Assembly: GCA_001304315.1 (NCBI GenBank)
Contig: LJUW01000010.1
Coordinates: forward strand, 1-47,812
Length of the DNA stretch: 47,812 nucleotides
DNA from: a candidate division Zixibacteria bacterium SM23_73_2
GTDB lineage: Bacteria > Zixibacteria > MSB-5A5 > SM23-73-2
Direction of reading: 5' to 3'
Below, piece after piece: positions 1-8,419 of the stretch. The notes under the pieces are model-generated. The model searched no databases and was not told the origin of the DNA. It saw nothing but the letters and a program-made list of their open reading frames with translations. The translations under genes were made by a program, and so were the position numbers. Positions within the stretch are counted from its first letter, which is position 1. Each line of letters opens with the position of its first letter.

Positions 1-1
1 G

Positions 2-1000
2 TTCGGATTTTCGGTTTCCGGAGCAGGCGATGTATATGGTGATGGATATGATGACCTGATCATAGGAGCACGCTTTAATGATGTAGGAGGGGATAATGCT
101 GGTCGAGCCTATGTCTATTCCGGTAAGACCGGAGGTCTTCTTTACACTTTAACCGGAGAGGCTGCCGGTGACAACTTCGGAGTTTCGGTTTCCGGAGCAG
201 GTGATGTAGACAATGATGGATATTTTGACCTGATCGTGGGAGCAAACGGGAATGATGCGGGAGGTAGTTCTGCTGGGCGAGCTTATGTCTATTCTGGTCA
301 GACCGGAGGTCTTCTCTACACTTTCACCGGAGAGGCTCAGTACGACTACTTTGGACATTCGGTTTCCGGAGCAGGTGATGTAGATAATGATGGACATTTT
401 GACCTGATCGTAGGAGCATACATAAATGATGCGGGAGGCAGTGATGCTGGGCGGGCATATGTCTATTCCGGTCAGACCGGAGGTCTTCTTTACACTTTCA
501 CCGGAGAGGCTGCGAACGACTATTTTGGATACTCGGTTTCCGGAGCAGGCGATGTAAATGGTGATGGATATTTTGACCTGATCGTGGGAGCAAACGGGAA
601 TGATGCGGGAGGCAGTGATGCTGGGCGAGCCTATGTATATTCCGGTCAGACCGGCAACCTTCTTTACACTTTCACCGGAGAGGCTGTGGGCGACAACTTC
701 GGAATTTCGGTTTCCAGAGCTGGTGATGTGGATGGTGATGGATATTCTGACCTGATCGTGGGAGCATACTTCGCGGGAGGTAATGTTGCTGGTCGGGCCT
801 ACGTCTATTCTGGTCAGACCGGAGATTTTCTCTACACTTTTCCCGGAGAGGCTGCGGGCGACTACTTCGGATGTTCGGTTTCCGGAGCAGGTGATTTAGA
901 TAATGATGGGTATTTTGACCTGATCGTGGGAGCATGGAGGAATGATGCTGGAGGCACTAATGCTGGTCGAGCCTATGTTTATACATGTCAGCCTTATCCC
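2..1000 (+). repeat. Tandem 174-bp (58-aa) coding repeats, last complete interval 168 bp
   Basis: Unit starts (ttcgg/tttgg...tcggtttcc) at 2, 176, 350, 524, 698 and 866: four 174-bp intervals plus one unit two codons shorter. Strong nucleotide similarity between units. Confidence 0.9.
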
Positions 1001-1201
1001 TGTGGTGACGTCAATGGTGATGAAGTAATCGATCTGGCTGATCCCATCTGTTTGGCAAATTATTACTTTGGAAAGCCATGCTCAATTAATCCCTGGGCAT
1101 CGGATGCGAACTGCGATACTATGGCTAACCTCGGGGATGCGATAATAGTTGCCAATGTCTACTTTGGAAAGCCTGGATTTGAGTTGAACTGCTGCCCGTG
1201 A
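2..1201 (+). CDS. FG-GAP/VCBS-type beta-propeller repeat protein with C-terminal dockerin type I-like domain (5' truncated by window edge)
   Basis: Frame stays open upstream of the ATG at 236 to the window edge. Repeated ~58-aa unit 'FGxSVSGAGDVDxDGYFDLIVGAxxNDAGGxxAGRAYVYSGQTGGLLYTFTGEA'. C-terminus 'CGDVNGDEVIDLADPICLANYYFGKP...NLGDAIIVANVYFGKP' resembles a duplicated Ca-binding dockerin motif. Confidence 0.9.
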   Translation, partial: FGFSVSGAGDVYGDGYDDLIIGARFNDVGGDNAGRAYVYSGKTGGLLYTLTGEAAGDNFGVSVSGAGDVDNDGYFDLIVGANGNDAGGSSAGRAYVYSGQTGGLLYTFTGEAQYDYFGHSVSGAGDVDNDGHFDLIVGAYINDAGGSDAGRAYVYSGQTGGLLYTFTGEAANDYFGYSVSGAGDVNGDGYFDLIVGANGNDAGGSDAGRAYVYSGQTGNLLYTFTGEAVGDNFGISVSRAGDVDGDGYSDLIVGAYFAGGNVAGRAYVYSGQTGDFLYTFPGEAAGDYFGCSVSGAGDLDNDGYFDLIVGAWRNDAGGTNAGRAYVYTCQPYPCGDVNGDEVIDLADPICLANYYFGKPCSINPWASDANCDTMANLGDAIIVANVYFGKPGFELNCCP

Positions 1202-1223
1202 CATTCAGCTATCAGAAAAACTC

Positions 1224-1266
1224 TACAAAACCCCGTTCTCTTATATAGATAGGCTGGGGTTTTGTA
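1224..1266 (+). terminator. Probable intrinsic terminator downstream of FG-GAP/dockerin gene
   Basis: 11-bp perfect inverted repeat TACAAAACCCC (1224-1234) / GGGGTTTTGTA (1256-1266), 23-65 bp after the stop codon. Confidence 0.6.
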
Positions 1267-1684
1267 TTGTAGTTATTTTCAACGGCTTATAACAAGGATC
1301 AAGCAGCAAAATTAAGAGCTGGTATCTCTATATAATCAGCCTCTTTAATCAAAAAAGTTCTAAAATCGTCCACTAAGCCCAGGGGACCTGTCGGGAACAA
1401 AGTGTTTTAAACAATTAAAGAGGAAAACAGAAGAAGGAAAGGATTGTTTATTTCGATATTTGTTGGCTTTTTATATAAAGCACAGTAAGTAGATAGTAGT
1501 GTTATACAAAGGTATTCAGAGCTTTAACTTAACTATGTTAGATTCAGATAATTCGCATCATATATTGCCTTTATTTGCAGTGTTAAATATACTGCCCTAA
1601 TGTGCAACTCTACATATAGTGCCCTAATCCCCTATAAATTGTGGATTTTCGGTGAGATTTTTTTGAAAAAACCTAATTTTTTCC

Positions 1685-1739
1685 TTGACAAGATTTCTCA
1701 TTTAAATTACTTTGTGGTAAAAAGTGGGGAATTGTGGGG
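1685..1739 (+). promoter_or_regulatory. dcw promoter with MraZ-operator-like direct repeats
   Basis: TTGACA (1685-1690), 17-bp spacer, TACTTT (1708-1713), then GTGG(T/G) repeats starting at 1714, 1724 and 1734 (exact 10-bp period), 24 bp before the mraZ start. Confidence 0.75.
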
Positions 1740-1762
1740 AATAAATTTTTGGAGCCCTTTTT

Positions 1763-2212
1763 ATGACCGCTTTCAAAGGAACTTACAAATACTCAGTTGA
1801 CGAAAAAGGAAGGGTGAACATCCCTGCGAAATTCAGGAAGTCAACCTCCTCCACAACCCATGACGTTTTTGTCTTAACCCGTGGTTTAGAGGGCTGTCTT
1901 TTCGTATATCCTGTGGAGGAATGGGAAAAGGTTGAAGAAAAACTTAAAAGATTAGAGTTTACTCAAAAGAAAACCAGGCTTTTTGAACGCCACCTTCTGC
2001 CCAACGCTTCTGACGCGGTTTTGGATCGTCAGGGGAGAATAACCATCCCCACGAATCTTTTAGAGTTTGCCAGGATTAAGAAGGAAGTTTTGATATTAGG
2101 GGTTTTAGAAAGGATAGAGATCTGGGATCCAGAGATCTACAACCAATATTTAGCCTCAGCAGAGAAAACATATGAGGAGATCGCTGAGGAGTTATTCAGA
2201 CCAGAAGAGTGA
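1763..2212 (+). CDS. mraZ: Transcriptional regulator MraZ
   Basis: 149 aa; 'GTYKYSVDEKGRVNIPAKFRK' and 'DAVLDRQGRITIPTNLLEFA' double SpoVT/AbrB-like fold; first gene of dcw cluster; RBS ggag at 1751. Confidence 0.96.
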   Translation: MTAFKGTYKYSVDEKGRVNIPAKFRKSTSSTTHDVFVLTRGLEGCLFVYPVEEWEKVEEKLKRLEFTQKKTRLFERHLLPNASDAVLDRQGRITIPTNLLEFARIKKEVLILGVLERIEIWDPEIYNQYLASAEKTYEEIAEELFRPEE

Positions 2213-3152
2213 TCCGGCACCTGTTCATGTTCCGGTTCTTTTAAAACAAGTTATAAAATACCTTTTAACCGATCCCGGTGGTTTGTACGTGGATGCAACC
2301 GCGGATGGAGGAGGTCATAGCCAGGCAGTTCTTTTAGAGTTAAAACAAAAAGGGAAACTGATCTGCTGTGACAGAGATGTTGATGCTTTGGAATATTGCA
2401 AGAATAGATTAAAAGGATTCAAAGAAAAGGTTGATTTCGCAAAGGTAAATTTCAAAAACTTAGGTTCACATTTAGAAAGTCAAAAAATTAATGACGTATC
2501 AGGATTTCTTTTTGATCTGGGAATGAGCACCCTACAATTGGAAGATCCTGAAAGGGGGTTTTCCTATTTAAAAGATGGTTCTCTGGATATGAGAATGGAT
2601 CTATCACAGAAAAAAAAAGCATACGATGTTGTTAATTTTTATCCTCTGGAAAAGTTAGCCGAGATCTTCAGAGAATACGGTGAGCTCAAAAGGGCAAAGC
2701 TTTTAGCCAGAATCATTGTGGAAAGTCGGAATAAAGCTAAGATAAATACTACCAGAGATTTAAAAGAGGTACTTCAACCAAAACTTGATCCCAGGAATAA
2801 ATCAAAAGCTTTGTCAAAATGCTTCCAGGCGATAAGGATAGAGGTAAACGATGAGCTTGATGAATTAAAAGAGGGTATAAATCAGGCAATGGAATTCTTA
2901 CGGCCCGGTGGAAGGTTGTGCGTGATCTCTTATCATTCTCTTGAGGACAGATTAGTGAAATCCACATTTAATTTTTATTCAAAAGGATGCATCTGTCCAC
3001 CAGATTTTCCCCAATGCGTTTGCGGAGGAAAGAAAGTCTTAAAGGTATTGACTAAAAAACCTTTGGTTCCTGATAAAGAGGAGAAAAAGGAAAATCCAAG
3101 ATCGCGCTCAGCTAAATTGAGGGTCTGCGAGAAATTAAATTTTTCAAAATGA
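2172..3152 (+). CDS. rsmH: 16S rRNA (cytosine(1402)-N4)-methyltransferase
   Basis: 'HVPVLLKQVIKYL...YVDATADGGGHSQAVL', 'RGFSYLKDGSLDMRMD', 'VISYHSLEDRLVK'; overlaps the mraZ end. Confidence 0.96.
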   Translation: MRRSLRSYSDQKSDPAPVHVPVLLKQVIKYLLTDPGGLYVDATADGGGHSQAVLLELKQKGKLICCDRDVDALEYCKNRLKGFKEKVDFAKVNFKNLGSHLESQKINDVSGFLFDLGMSTLQLEDPERGFSYLKDGSLDMRMDLSQKKKAYDVVNFYPLEKLAEIFREYGELKRAKLLARIIVESRNKAKINTTRDLKEVLQPKLDPRNKSKALSKCFQAIRIEVNDELDELKEGINQAMEFLRPGGRLCVISYHSLEDRLVKSTFNFYSKGCICPPDFPQCVCGGKKVLKVLTKKPLVPDKEEKKENPRSRSAKLRVCEKLNFSK

Positions 3153-3589
3153 GCAAAGCAAAAAAAAGAAGGAAAAACAAAAGGGATAAAAAAAGCTTTG
3201 GTCTGGTCAAGTTCTTTTTGGTTTTGGTCTTTATGGGTTTTCTGTCATTGGTCTACATCTGGCAAAAGGTAACGGTTCTGAAGTTTTCACAGGATATAAA
3301 AGAGATGAAAACCGAGATTGCTGAAAAACAGAAAAAAGTCAAGTACCTGAATATAGAGATCGCAAAACTCTCCTCAGTGGAAAGGATAGAAAGGATAGCA
3401 CAACTCAGGTTAGGTCTTATCTACCCTAAAACTGATCAGATAGTTTTTTTGGAGGAGCAAAATTTTTTAAATGACAAACAGAAAGAACAAGGATTTGACC
3501 TGGTGGGATATTTTAAAAAGTTAGCGGACAGATTTTTAGATGTTCCCCAGAATAGCCTGGAGGCAAAAGAGATAGATTATGACCTATAG
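3149..3589 (+). CDS. ftsL: FtsL-like single-pass cell division protein
   Basis: Basic N-terminus, one TM segment, coiled-coil, then 'ERIERIAQLRLGLIYPKTDQIVFL'; position between rsmH and ftsI; ATGA overlap with rsmH. Confidence 0.82.
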   Translation: MSKAKKRRKNKRDKKSFGLVKFFLVLVFMGFLSLVYIWQKVTVLKFSQDIKEMKTEIAEKQKKVKYLNIEIAKLSSVERIERIAQLRLGLIYPKTDQIVFLEEQNFLNDKQKEQGFDLVGYFKKLADRFLDVPQNSLEAKEIDYDL

Positions 3590-5510
3590 GGGAAAAAAAG
3601 ATAGGGTCAGGGTTTTTTTAGTGCTGTCTTTGGGAGTTTTGATATGGGGGATAGTCGTTTTCAGGCTTTTTTCCATTCACGTTCTAAATTATCACAAATA
3701 CAAAAAGATCGCTTTAAATCAACATCTTATCCGGATGAATCTGGAAGCTGAGAGAGGTACGATCTATGATCGGAATAAACAGGTTTTGGCTTTTAATCTT
3801 CCCACCAATTCGTTTTTTGCAGTTCCAGGTCAAATTGAAGATCAGAACTTAGTCGCTAAAAGATTTGCTCAAATTACTGACTGCTCGAAAAGTGAAATCA
3901 GAAAGAAATTAAACACCAAAAGGAAATTCGTCTGGTTGAAAAGGAAAGCCGAAAAAGAGGAAAGCAAAATGGTCTCCTCCTGGAATTTAGAAGGGGTATT
4001 TTTCAGAAAGGAGATAAAAAGGTATTATCCTCACTATCCTTTGGCTCAGGATATAATGGGGTTCTGCGATATCGACAATAAAGGGTTGGCCGGGGTGGAA
4101 TATTATTACAATCGGTTCCTTTCAGGAGTTGATGGGGAAGGGGTGTTTTTAAGGGACGCCTTAGGGAACTCTTACTCTACTGAGGAGTATCCTATAATAC
4201 AAGCGAAACCTGGAAAGAATTTAGTTTTAACCATAGATATAAATCTTCAGTCCATACTTGAGGAGGAGTTGAAAAAGGCGATCGAAAAAACGGGCTCAGA
4301 TGGAGGGGGCGGAATTTTGATGAATCCCGAAACAGGTGAGATAATGGCTTTGGCTTTCAGTATTGGTGAAAGGAGATCTGCCTTACCGATAAAAAACAGG
4401 ATGATATCCGACAATTTCGAACCGGGTTCGACTTTCAAGATAGTTACCGCTGCTGCTGCTTTGGAGGAAGGAATAAAAAGGCCCGAGGATAAAATCTACG
4501 CTGAAAACGGTGTCTATAATATAAGGGGAAAATTCCTGCATGATCATGTACCCCACCAATGGATTACCTTCGAGGAGGCTTTGGTCTTTTCCAGTAATAT
4601 AGGAATCGCTAAAGTTGCTGTTGAGGTTGGGGAAGAAAAGCTTTTAGAATATGCTCAGAGATTCGGGTTCGGTGACAAAACTGAGATAGACCTTCCAGGA
4701 GAATCAAGGGGATTTTTACCGTCCCCGGGTTCTTTATCCGATTATACCCTCTCGATTTTTTCCATCGGTCAGGGAGTTTCCTTGACTGCGATTCAGCTGA
4801 TCAACGCATATGCTGCAGTTGTCAATGGAGGATTTCTGATGGAACCTTACGTGGTCAAGGCGATCTTGGATCAGGAGGGAGAGATCATAGAGGAGTTTGA
4901 TCCCAAAGTGAAAAGGAAAGTCATAAGCCAGAACACCTCCAGGGTGCTGGTGGATTTTTTAAAAGGGGTGGTCTCTTACGGAACAGGAGAGGGATTGGGG
5001 ATCGAGGGGATTGTCCTGGGGGGCAAGACCGGCACCGCTCAAAAGCCCGATCTGGTTAAGGGAGGTTATAAGGAAAAAGAATACATCGCTTCCTTCGTCG
5101 GGTTCTTTCCGGCTGAGGATCCGGAGATAGTGGGACTGGTGATTTTGGATAATCCCCAGGGTAAGCACTTTGGAAGCCAGACCGCTGGACCGGTTTTCAG
5201 ATGCATCGCATCCAAAATCTACTCTCTTCAGAAAAAGCCTTTTACCACCGCTGAAAAAGATACCACAGAAAAAGCCTTAGAAAAAGATCATCAGTTGGAT
5301 TTAACCCTGAAGGGAGAATTACCCCAGAAGATATTCCTGAAGGTTCCCGACGTTACCGGATTGACTGCTCGGGAAGCTGCTTTTATTCTGTCAAGCTATG
5401 AGGTGAATTTCAGGCTTTCGGGGAGCGGTATTGTAGCCGAGCAGAAACCCGAGGCGGGTACTTTAGTCTCTCAGGGGGAGGTATGTGTGATTAAATGTGT
5501 ACCCAGATAA
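3579..5510 (+). CDS. ftsI: Cell division transpeptidase FtsI/PBP3 with C-terminal PASTA domain
   Basis: SxxK 'GSTFK', 'SSN', 'GGKTGTAQ' motifs; C-terminal 'KVPDVTGLTAREAAFIL...VAEQKPEAGTLV' PASTA. Confidence 0.95.
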   Translation: MTYRGKKDRVRVFLVLSLGVLIWGIVVFRLFSIHVLNYHKYKKIALNQHLIRMNLEAERGTIYDRNKQVLAFNLPTNSFFAVPGQIEDQNLVAKRFAQITDCSKSEIRKKLNTKRKFVWLKRKAEKEESKMVSSWNLEGVFFRKEIKRYYPHYPLAQDIMGFCDIDNKGLAGVEYYYNRFLSGVDGEGVFLRDALGNSYSTEEYPIIQAKPGKNLVLTIDINLQSILEEELKKAIEKTGSDGGGGILMNPETGEIMALAFSIGERRSALPIKNRMISDNFEPGSTFKIVTAAAALEEGIKRPEDKIYAENGVYNIRGKFLHDHVPHQWITFEEALVFSSNIGIAKVAVEVGEEKLLEYAQRFGFGDKTEIDLPGESRGFLPSPGSLSDYTLSIFSIGQGVSLTAIQLINAYAAVVNGGFLMEPYVVKAILDQEGEIIEEFDPKVKRKVISQNTSRVLVDFLKGVVSYGTGEGLGIEGIVLGGKTGTAQKPDLVKGGYKEKEYIASFVGFFPAEDPEIVGLVILDNPQGKHFGSQTAGPVFRCIASKIYSLQKKPFTTAEKDTTEKALEKDHQLDLTLKGELPQKIFLKVPDVTGLTAREAAFILSSYEVNFRLSGSGIVAEQKPEAGTLVSQGEVCVIKCVPR

Positions 5511-7027
5511 ATGCCGGATTTGAGAACATGATATTAGCTGAGCTTTTGAACCAGGTGAAGATTAAAAGTATATCAGGAGATACTGATACCAAAGTCGAAA
5601 AGATAGAGTATGATTCGAAAAAGGTATCATCCGGTAACCTCTTTGTGGCGATTAGGGGTTTTGAAAAGGATGGTCATGACTTTGTGCCTGAGGCCGTAAA
5701 AAGAGGTGCTGGTTGCGTTGTGGTCGAGAAATCCCGGGGATTTTTTGAAAAACTCAAGCCCTCCCTCAAAGCGGAAGTGGTGGTCTTTGATTCCAGAGAG
5801 GCACTTTCTAAAATCTCCCACAGGTTTTATGGTTTTCCCTCAACCAAAATTAAAGTCATCGGGGTAACCGGAACCAACGGTAAAACCACCACCACCTATA
5901 TGATCAAATCGATTTTGGAAAGCGCAAAAAATAGAGTTGGTCTTATAGGAACCATTGCCCATATGATCGGGCAAAAGAGATTGCCTGCTTCTCACACCAC
6001 GCCTGAATCTTTAGATTTACACAGGCTTTTTTCTGAGATGCTTTCAAAGAAGGTTTCTTATGCAGTCATGGAGGTATCCTCCCATTCTCTGGCTCTGCGT
6101 AGGGTTGAGGAGGTTGATTTCGATGTGGGGATATTCACCAATCTCACCAGGGATCATCTGGATTTTCACAAGACCTTCGAATCCTATTGTGAAGCCAAAG
6201 CTTCTCTTTTCGAGAAACTGAAAGGTGATAAAAGATGGGCAATTATAAATAAGGATGATCCCAATTGGGAGTTTTTCTCCGGAAAAGCCAAAGTTCCTCA
6301 ACTGACCTATTCTTTAAAAAAGGGTAACGGGGATGTTTTTCCTCTGGAGTTTAAAAGCGACCTCTCCGGAACCGAGCTGGTTCTTTCCACCCCAAAAGGA
6401 GAAGAAAAGATAAACTTAAAGGTTTTGGGTAAGCTGAATCTTTATAATGCCCTGGCAAGCTCTGCCTGCTGCGTTGCCCTGGGAATTGATCTTCCCACCA
6501 TAAAGAAGGGATTGGAATCCTTCCGAAACGTCCCGGGAAGGATGGAAAGGATTGATCGAGGATCTGGCTTTATCGTCTTAATCGATTATGCTCATACCCC
6601 TGATGCACTGCAGAAGGTATTGGAGGATGCCAGGGAGATCACCTCGGGGAATTTGACTGTGGTTTTCGGATGCGGTGGTGACCGGGACAAAGGGAAAAGA
6701 TCCATGATGGGTAAGATAGCATCGGATCTGGCTGATCGGGTTATAATAACCTCGGATAACCCCAGAACCGAGGATCCGCAATCCATTATTCAACAGATAT
6801 ATCAAGGGGTGGAAAACAAAGGTAAGGTTAAGCTAACAGTCGACAGGAAAAAAGCCATAAGAGTTGCTCTGGAGAAGGCGGAGGAGAAAGACACGGTGGT
6901 CATAGCAGGAAAAGGACACGAGGATTATCAGATTCTGGGTAAAAGAAAAATACATTTCTCTGATAAAGAAGAGGTGGAGAAGTTTTTCAAAGGAAAAAAG
7001 GTTAAAAATCCAAAGGTGCTTCGGTGA
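5495..7027 (+). CDS. murE: UDP-N-acetylmuramoyl-L-alanyl-D-glutamate ligase, probably meso-DAP type
   Basis: 'GVTGTNGKTTTTYM', 'DYAHTPDAL', 'SDNPRTEDP' motif. True start may be ATG at 5528. Confidence 0.95.
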   Translation: MCTQINAGFENMILAELLNQVKIKSISGDTDTKVEKIEYDSKKVSSGNLFVAIRGFEKDGHDFVPEAVKRGAGCVVVEKSRGFFEKLKPSLKAEVVVFDSREALSKISHRFYGFPSTKIKVIGVTGTNGKTTTTYMIKSILESAKNRVGLIGTIAHMIGQKRLPASHTTPESLDLHRLFSEMLSKKVSYAVMEVSSHSLALRRVEEVDFDVGIFTNLTRDHLDFHKTFESYCEAKASLFEKLKGDKRWAIINKDDPNWEFFSGKAKVPQLTYSLKKGNGDVFPLEFKSDLSGTELVLSTPKGEEKINLKVLGKLNLYNALASSACCVALGIDLPTIKKGLESFRNVPGRMERIDRGSGFIVLIDYAHTPDALQKVLEDAREITSGNLTVVFGCGGDRDKGKRSMMGKIASDLADRVIITSDNPRTEDPQSIIQQIYQGVENKGKVKLTVDRKKAIRVALEKAEEKDTVVIAGKGHEDYQILGKRKIHFSDKEEVEKFFKGKKVKNPKVLR

Positions 7028-8418
7028 TAAGACTCAGCCTTAAAGAACTGAAAGACATTATAAAGGTGGAGGTTTTAAATCCCTCATGCGATGAACACAC
7101 CCCATCTTGTGGTATTTCCATAGATTCGAGAACCATCCAAAAGGAAAATATTTTTTTCGCTTTGAAAGGGGAAAATTTCGACGGTCATGATTTCGTCAAG
7201 GATGCATTGGATAAAGAGGCAGCGGGAGTTGTAATAGAAAAAGATAAGGTTGAAAAGCTAAAACATCTGGCAAAAGGGGACGCTTTTTTCGTTGCGGTTG
7301 AGAATACCAGGTTTGCTTTGGGCCAGGTTGCCAGGTGGTATGCAAGAAAGTTTGATCTTAAAACGGTGGCGATAACCGGCACCAACGGCAAGACCACCAC
7401 CAAGGATATGGTCGCCGGAGTACTTGCTGAGAAATACTCGGTCTTGAAGTCTCCCAGAAGCTATAACAATTTAGTTGGAATCCCCTTGACCCTATTTCAG
7501 TTAACGCCCAAAACAGAGGCTTTGGTGGTGGAGCTGGGGACAACCGATCTGGGGCAGATCGGACTTTTAACCGAGCTTACCTCACCTGATGTGGGGATAA
7601 TCACCAACATCGGACCAGCTCATCTGGAATCGATGAAAACCATAGAAAGGATAGCCAGGGCAAAATTTGAGCTGGTCGAGGGTTTGAAGAAAGATAGTAT
7701 CGCAATCCTGAATATCGATGATCCGATCATCTCAGAAAAAATGAAAAAAGAAAAAATTAAAGCCCTTACCTTCGGGATGAAAAACAAAGCGGATTACTTC
7801 GCCAGAAAAATAAGTTTTTCAGATAAGGGATGGGTCAGTTTCAGCATAGACGATCTTTCTATAAAGCTGAGGCTTTTGGGAGAACATAACGTCTACAATG
7901 CCCTGGCAGCTTTCGCGGCAGGAGAACGATTGGGTCTTGAGAAAAGCGTCATAAAGAGGGCTTTGGAGAATTACCATCCCTCTGAGTTTAGAATGGAACT
8001 GGTTGAGATCGGGGGAATAAGGGTGATAAACGATTCCTATAACGCTAATCCGGTATCGGTTAAAAAGGCTTTAGAAACTTTGAAAGGGATGAGGTGCCAG
8101 GGAAGAAAAATAGTGCTTTTGGGAGATATGCTGGAGCTGGGGGAGAAAAGCGAACATTTCCACGAAGAGATCGGAAAGCTTGTCCCCCAAGCGGATGTGG
8201 ATTTCCTTTTGACCGTTGGCAGATTATCAGAAGCTGTTGCCCGTTCGGCGAAAGACTCGAACATGAACAGTACCAGGGTTTTGAGCTTTTCGGAAAAAGA
8301 GGATGCATCCGCATACCTTAAAAAAAATCTTCTGGATGGAGATCTACTATTGGTAAAAGGCTCCAGGAGGATGGAGCTTGACAAGGTAGTGGAAGCTTTA
8401 AAAAACAAAAAGAGCTGA
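7024..8418 (+). CDS. murF: UDP-MurNAc-tripeptide--D-alanyl-D-alanine ligase
   Basis: 'AITGTNGKTTTKDM', 'INDSYNANPVSVKKALETL'; in dcw cluster. Confidence 0.95.
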   Translation: MIRLSLKELKDIIKVEVLNPSCDEHTPSCGISIDSRTIQKENIFFALKGENFDGHDFVKDALDKEAAGVVIEKDKVEKLKHLAKGDAFFVAVENTRFALGQVARWYARKFDLKTVAITGTNGKTTTKDMVAGVLAEKYSVLKSPRSYNNLVGIPLTLFQLTPKTEALVVELGTTDLGQIGLLTELTSPDVGIITNIGPAHLESMKTIERIARAKFELVEGLKKDSIAILNIDDPIISEKMKKEKIKALTFGMKNKADYFARKISFSDKGWVSFSIDDLSIKLRLLGEHNVYNALAAFAAGERLGLEKSVIKRALENYHPSEFRMELVEIGGIRVINDSYNANPVSVKKALETLKGMRCQGRKIVLLGDMLELGEKSEHFHEEIGKLVPQADVDFLLTVGRLSEAVARSAKDSNMNSTRVLSFSEKEDASAYLKKNLLDGDLLLVKGSRRMELDKVVEALKNKKS

Positions 8419-8419
8419 T

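Noticed and set aside
149-397. 82-aa minus-strand ORF within FG-GAP repeats
   Set aside because: Reverse translation of the coding repeat; repeats appear only because the sense gene is repetitive.
2-1000. Regular tandem repeats considered as CRISPR or satellite array
   Set aside because: Units are 174 bp, in frame and encode a clear FG-GAP propeller; no short repeat/spacer structure.
1589-1628. Near-repeat ATAcTGCCCTAAT / ATAgTGCCCTAAT upstream of the dcw promoter
   Set aside because: Short, AT-rich, two copies only; insufficient to call an operator.
1600-1800. 66-aa plus-strand ORF across the dcw promoter
   Set aside because: Covers the promoter, MraZ repeats and mraZ start; no protein-like features.
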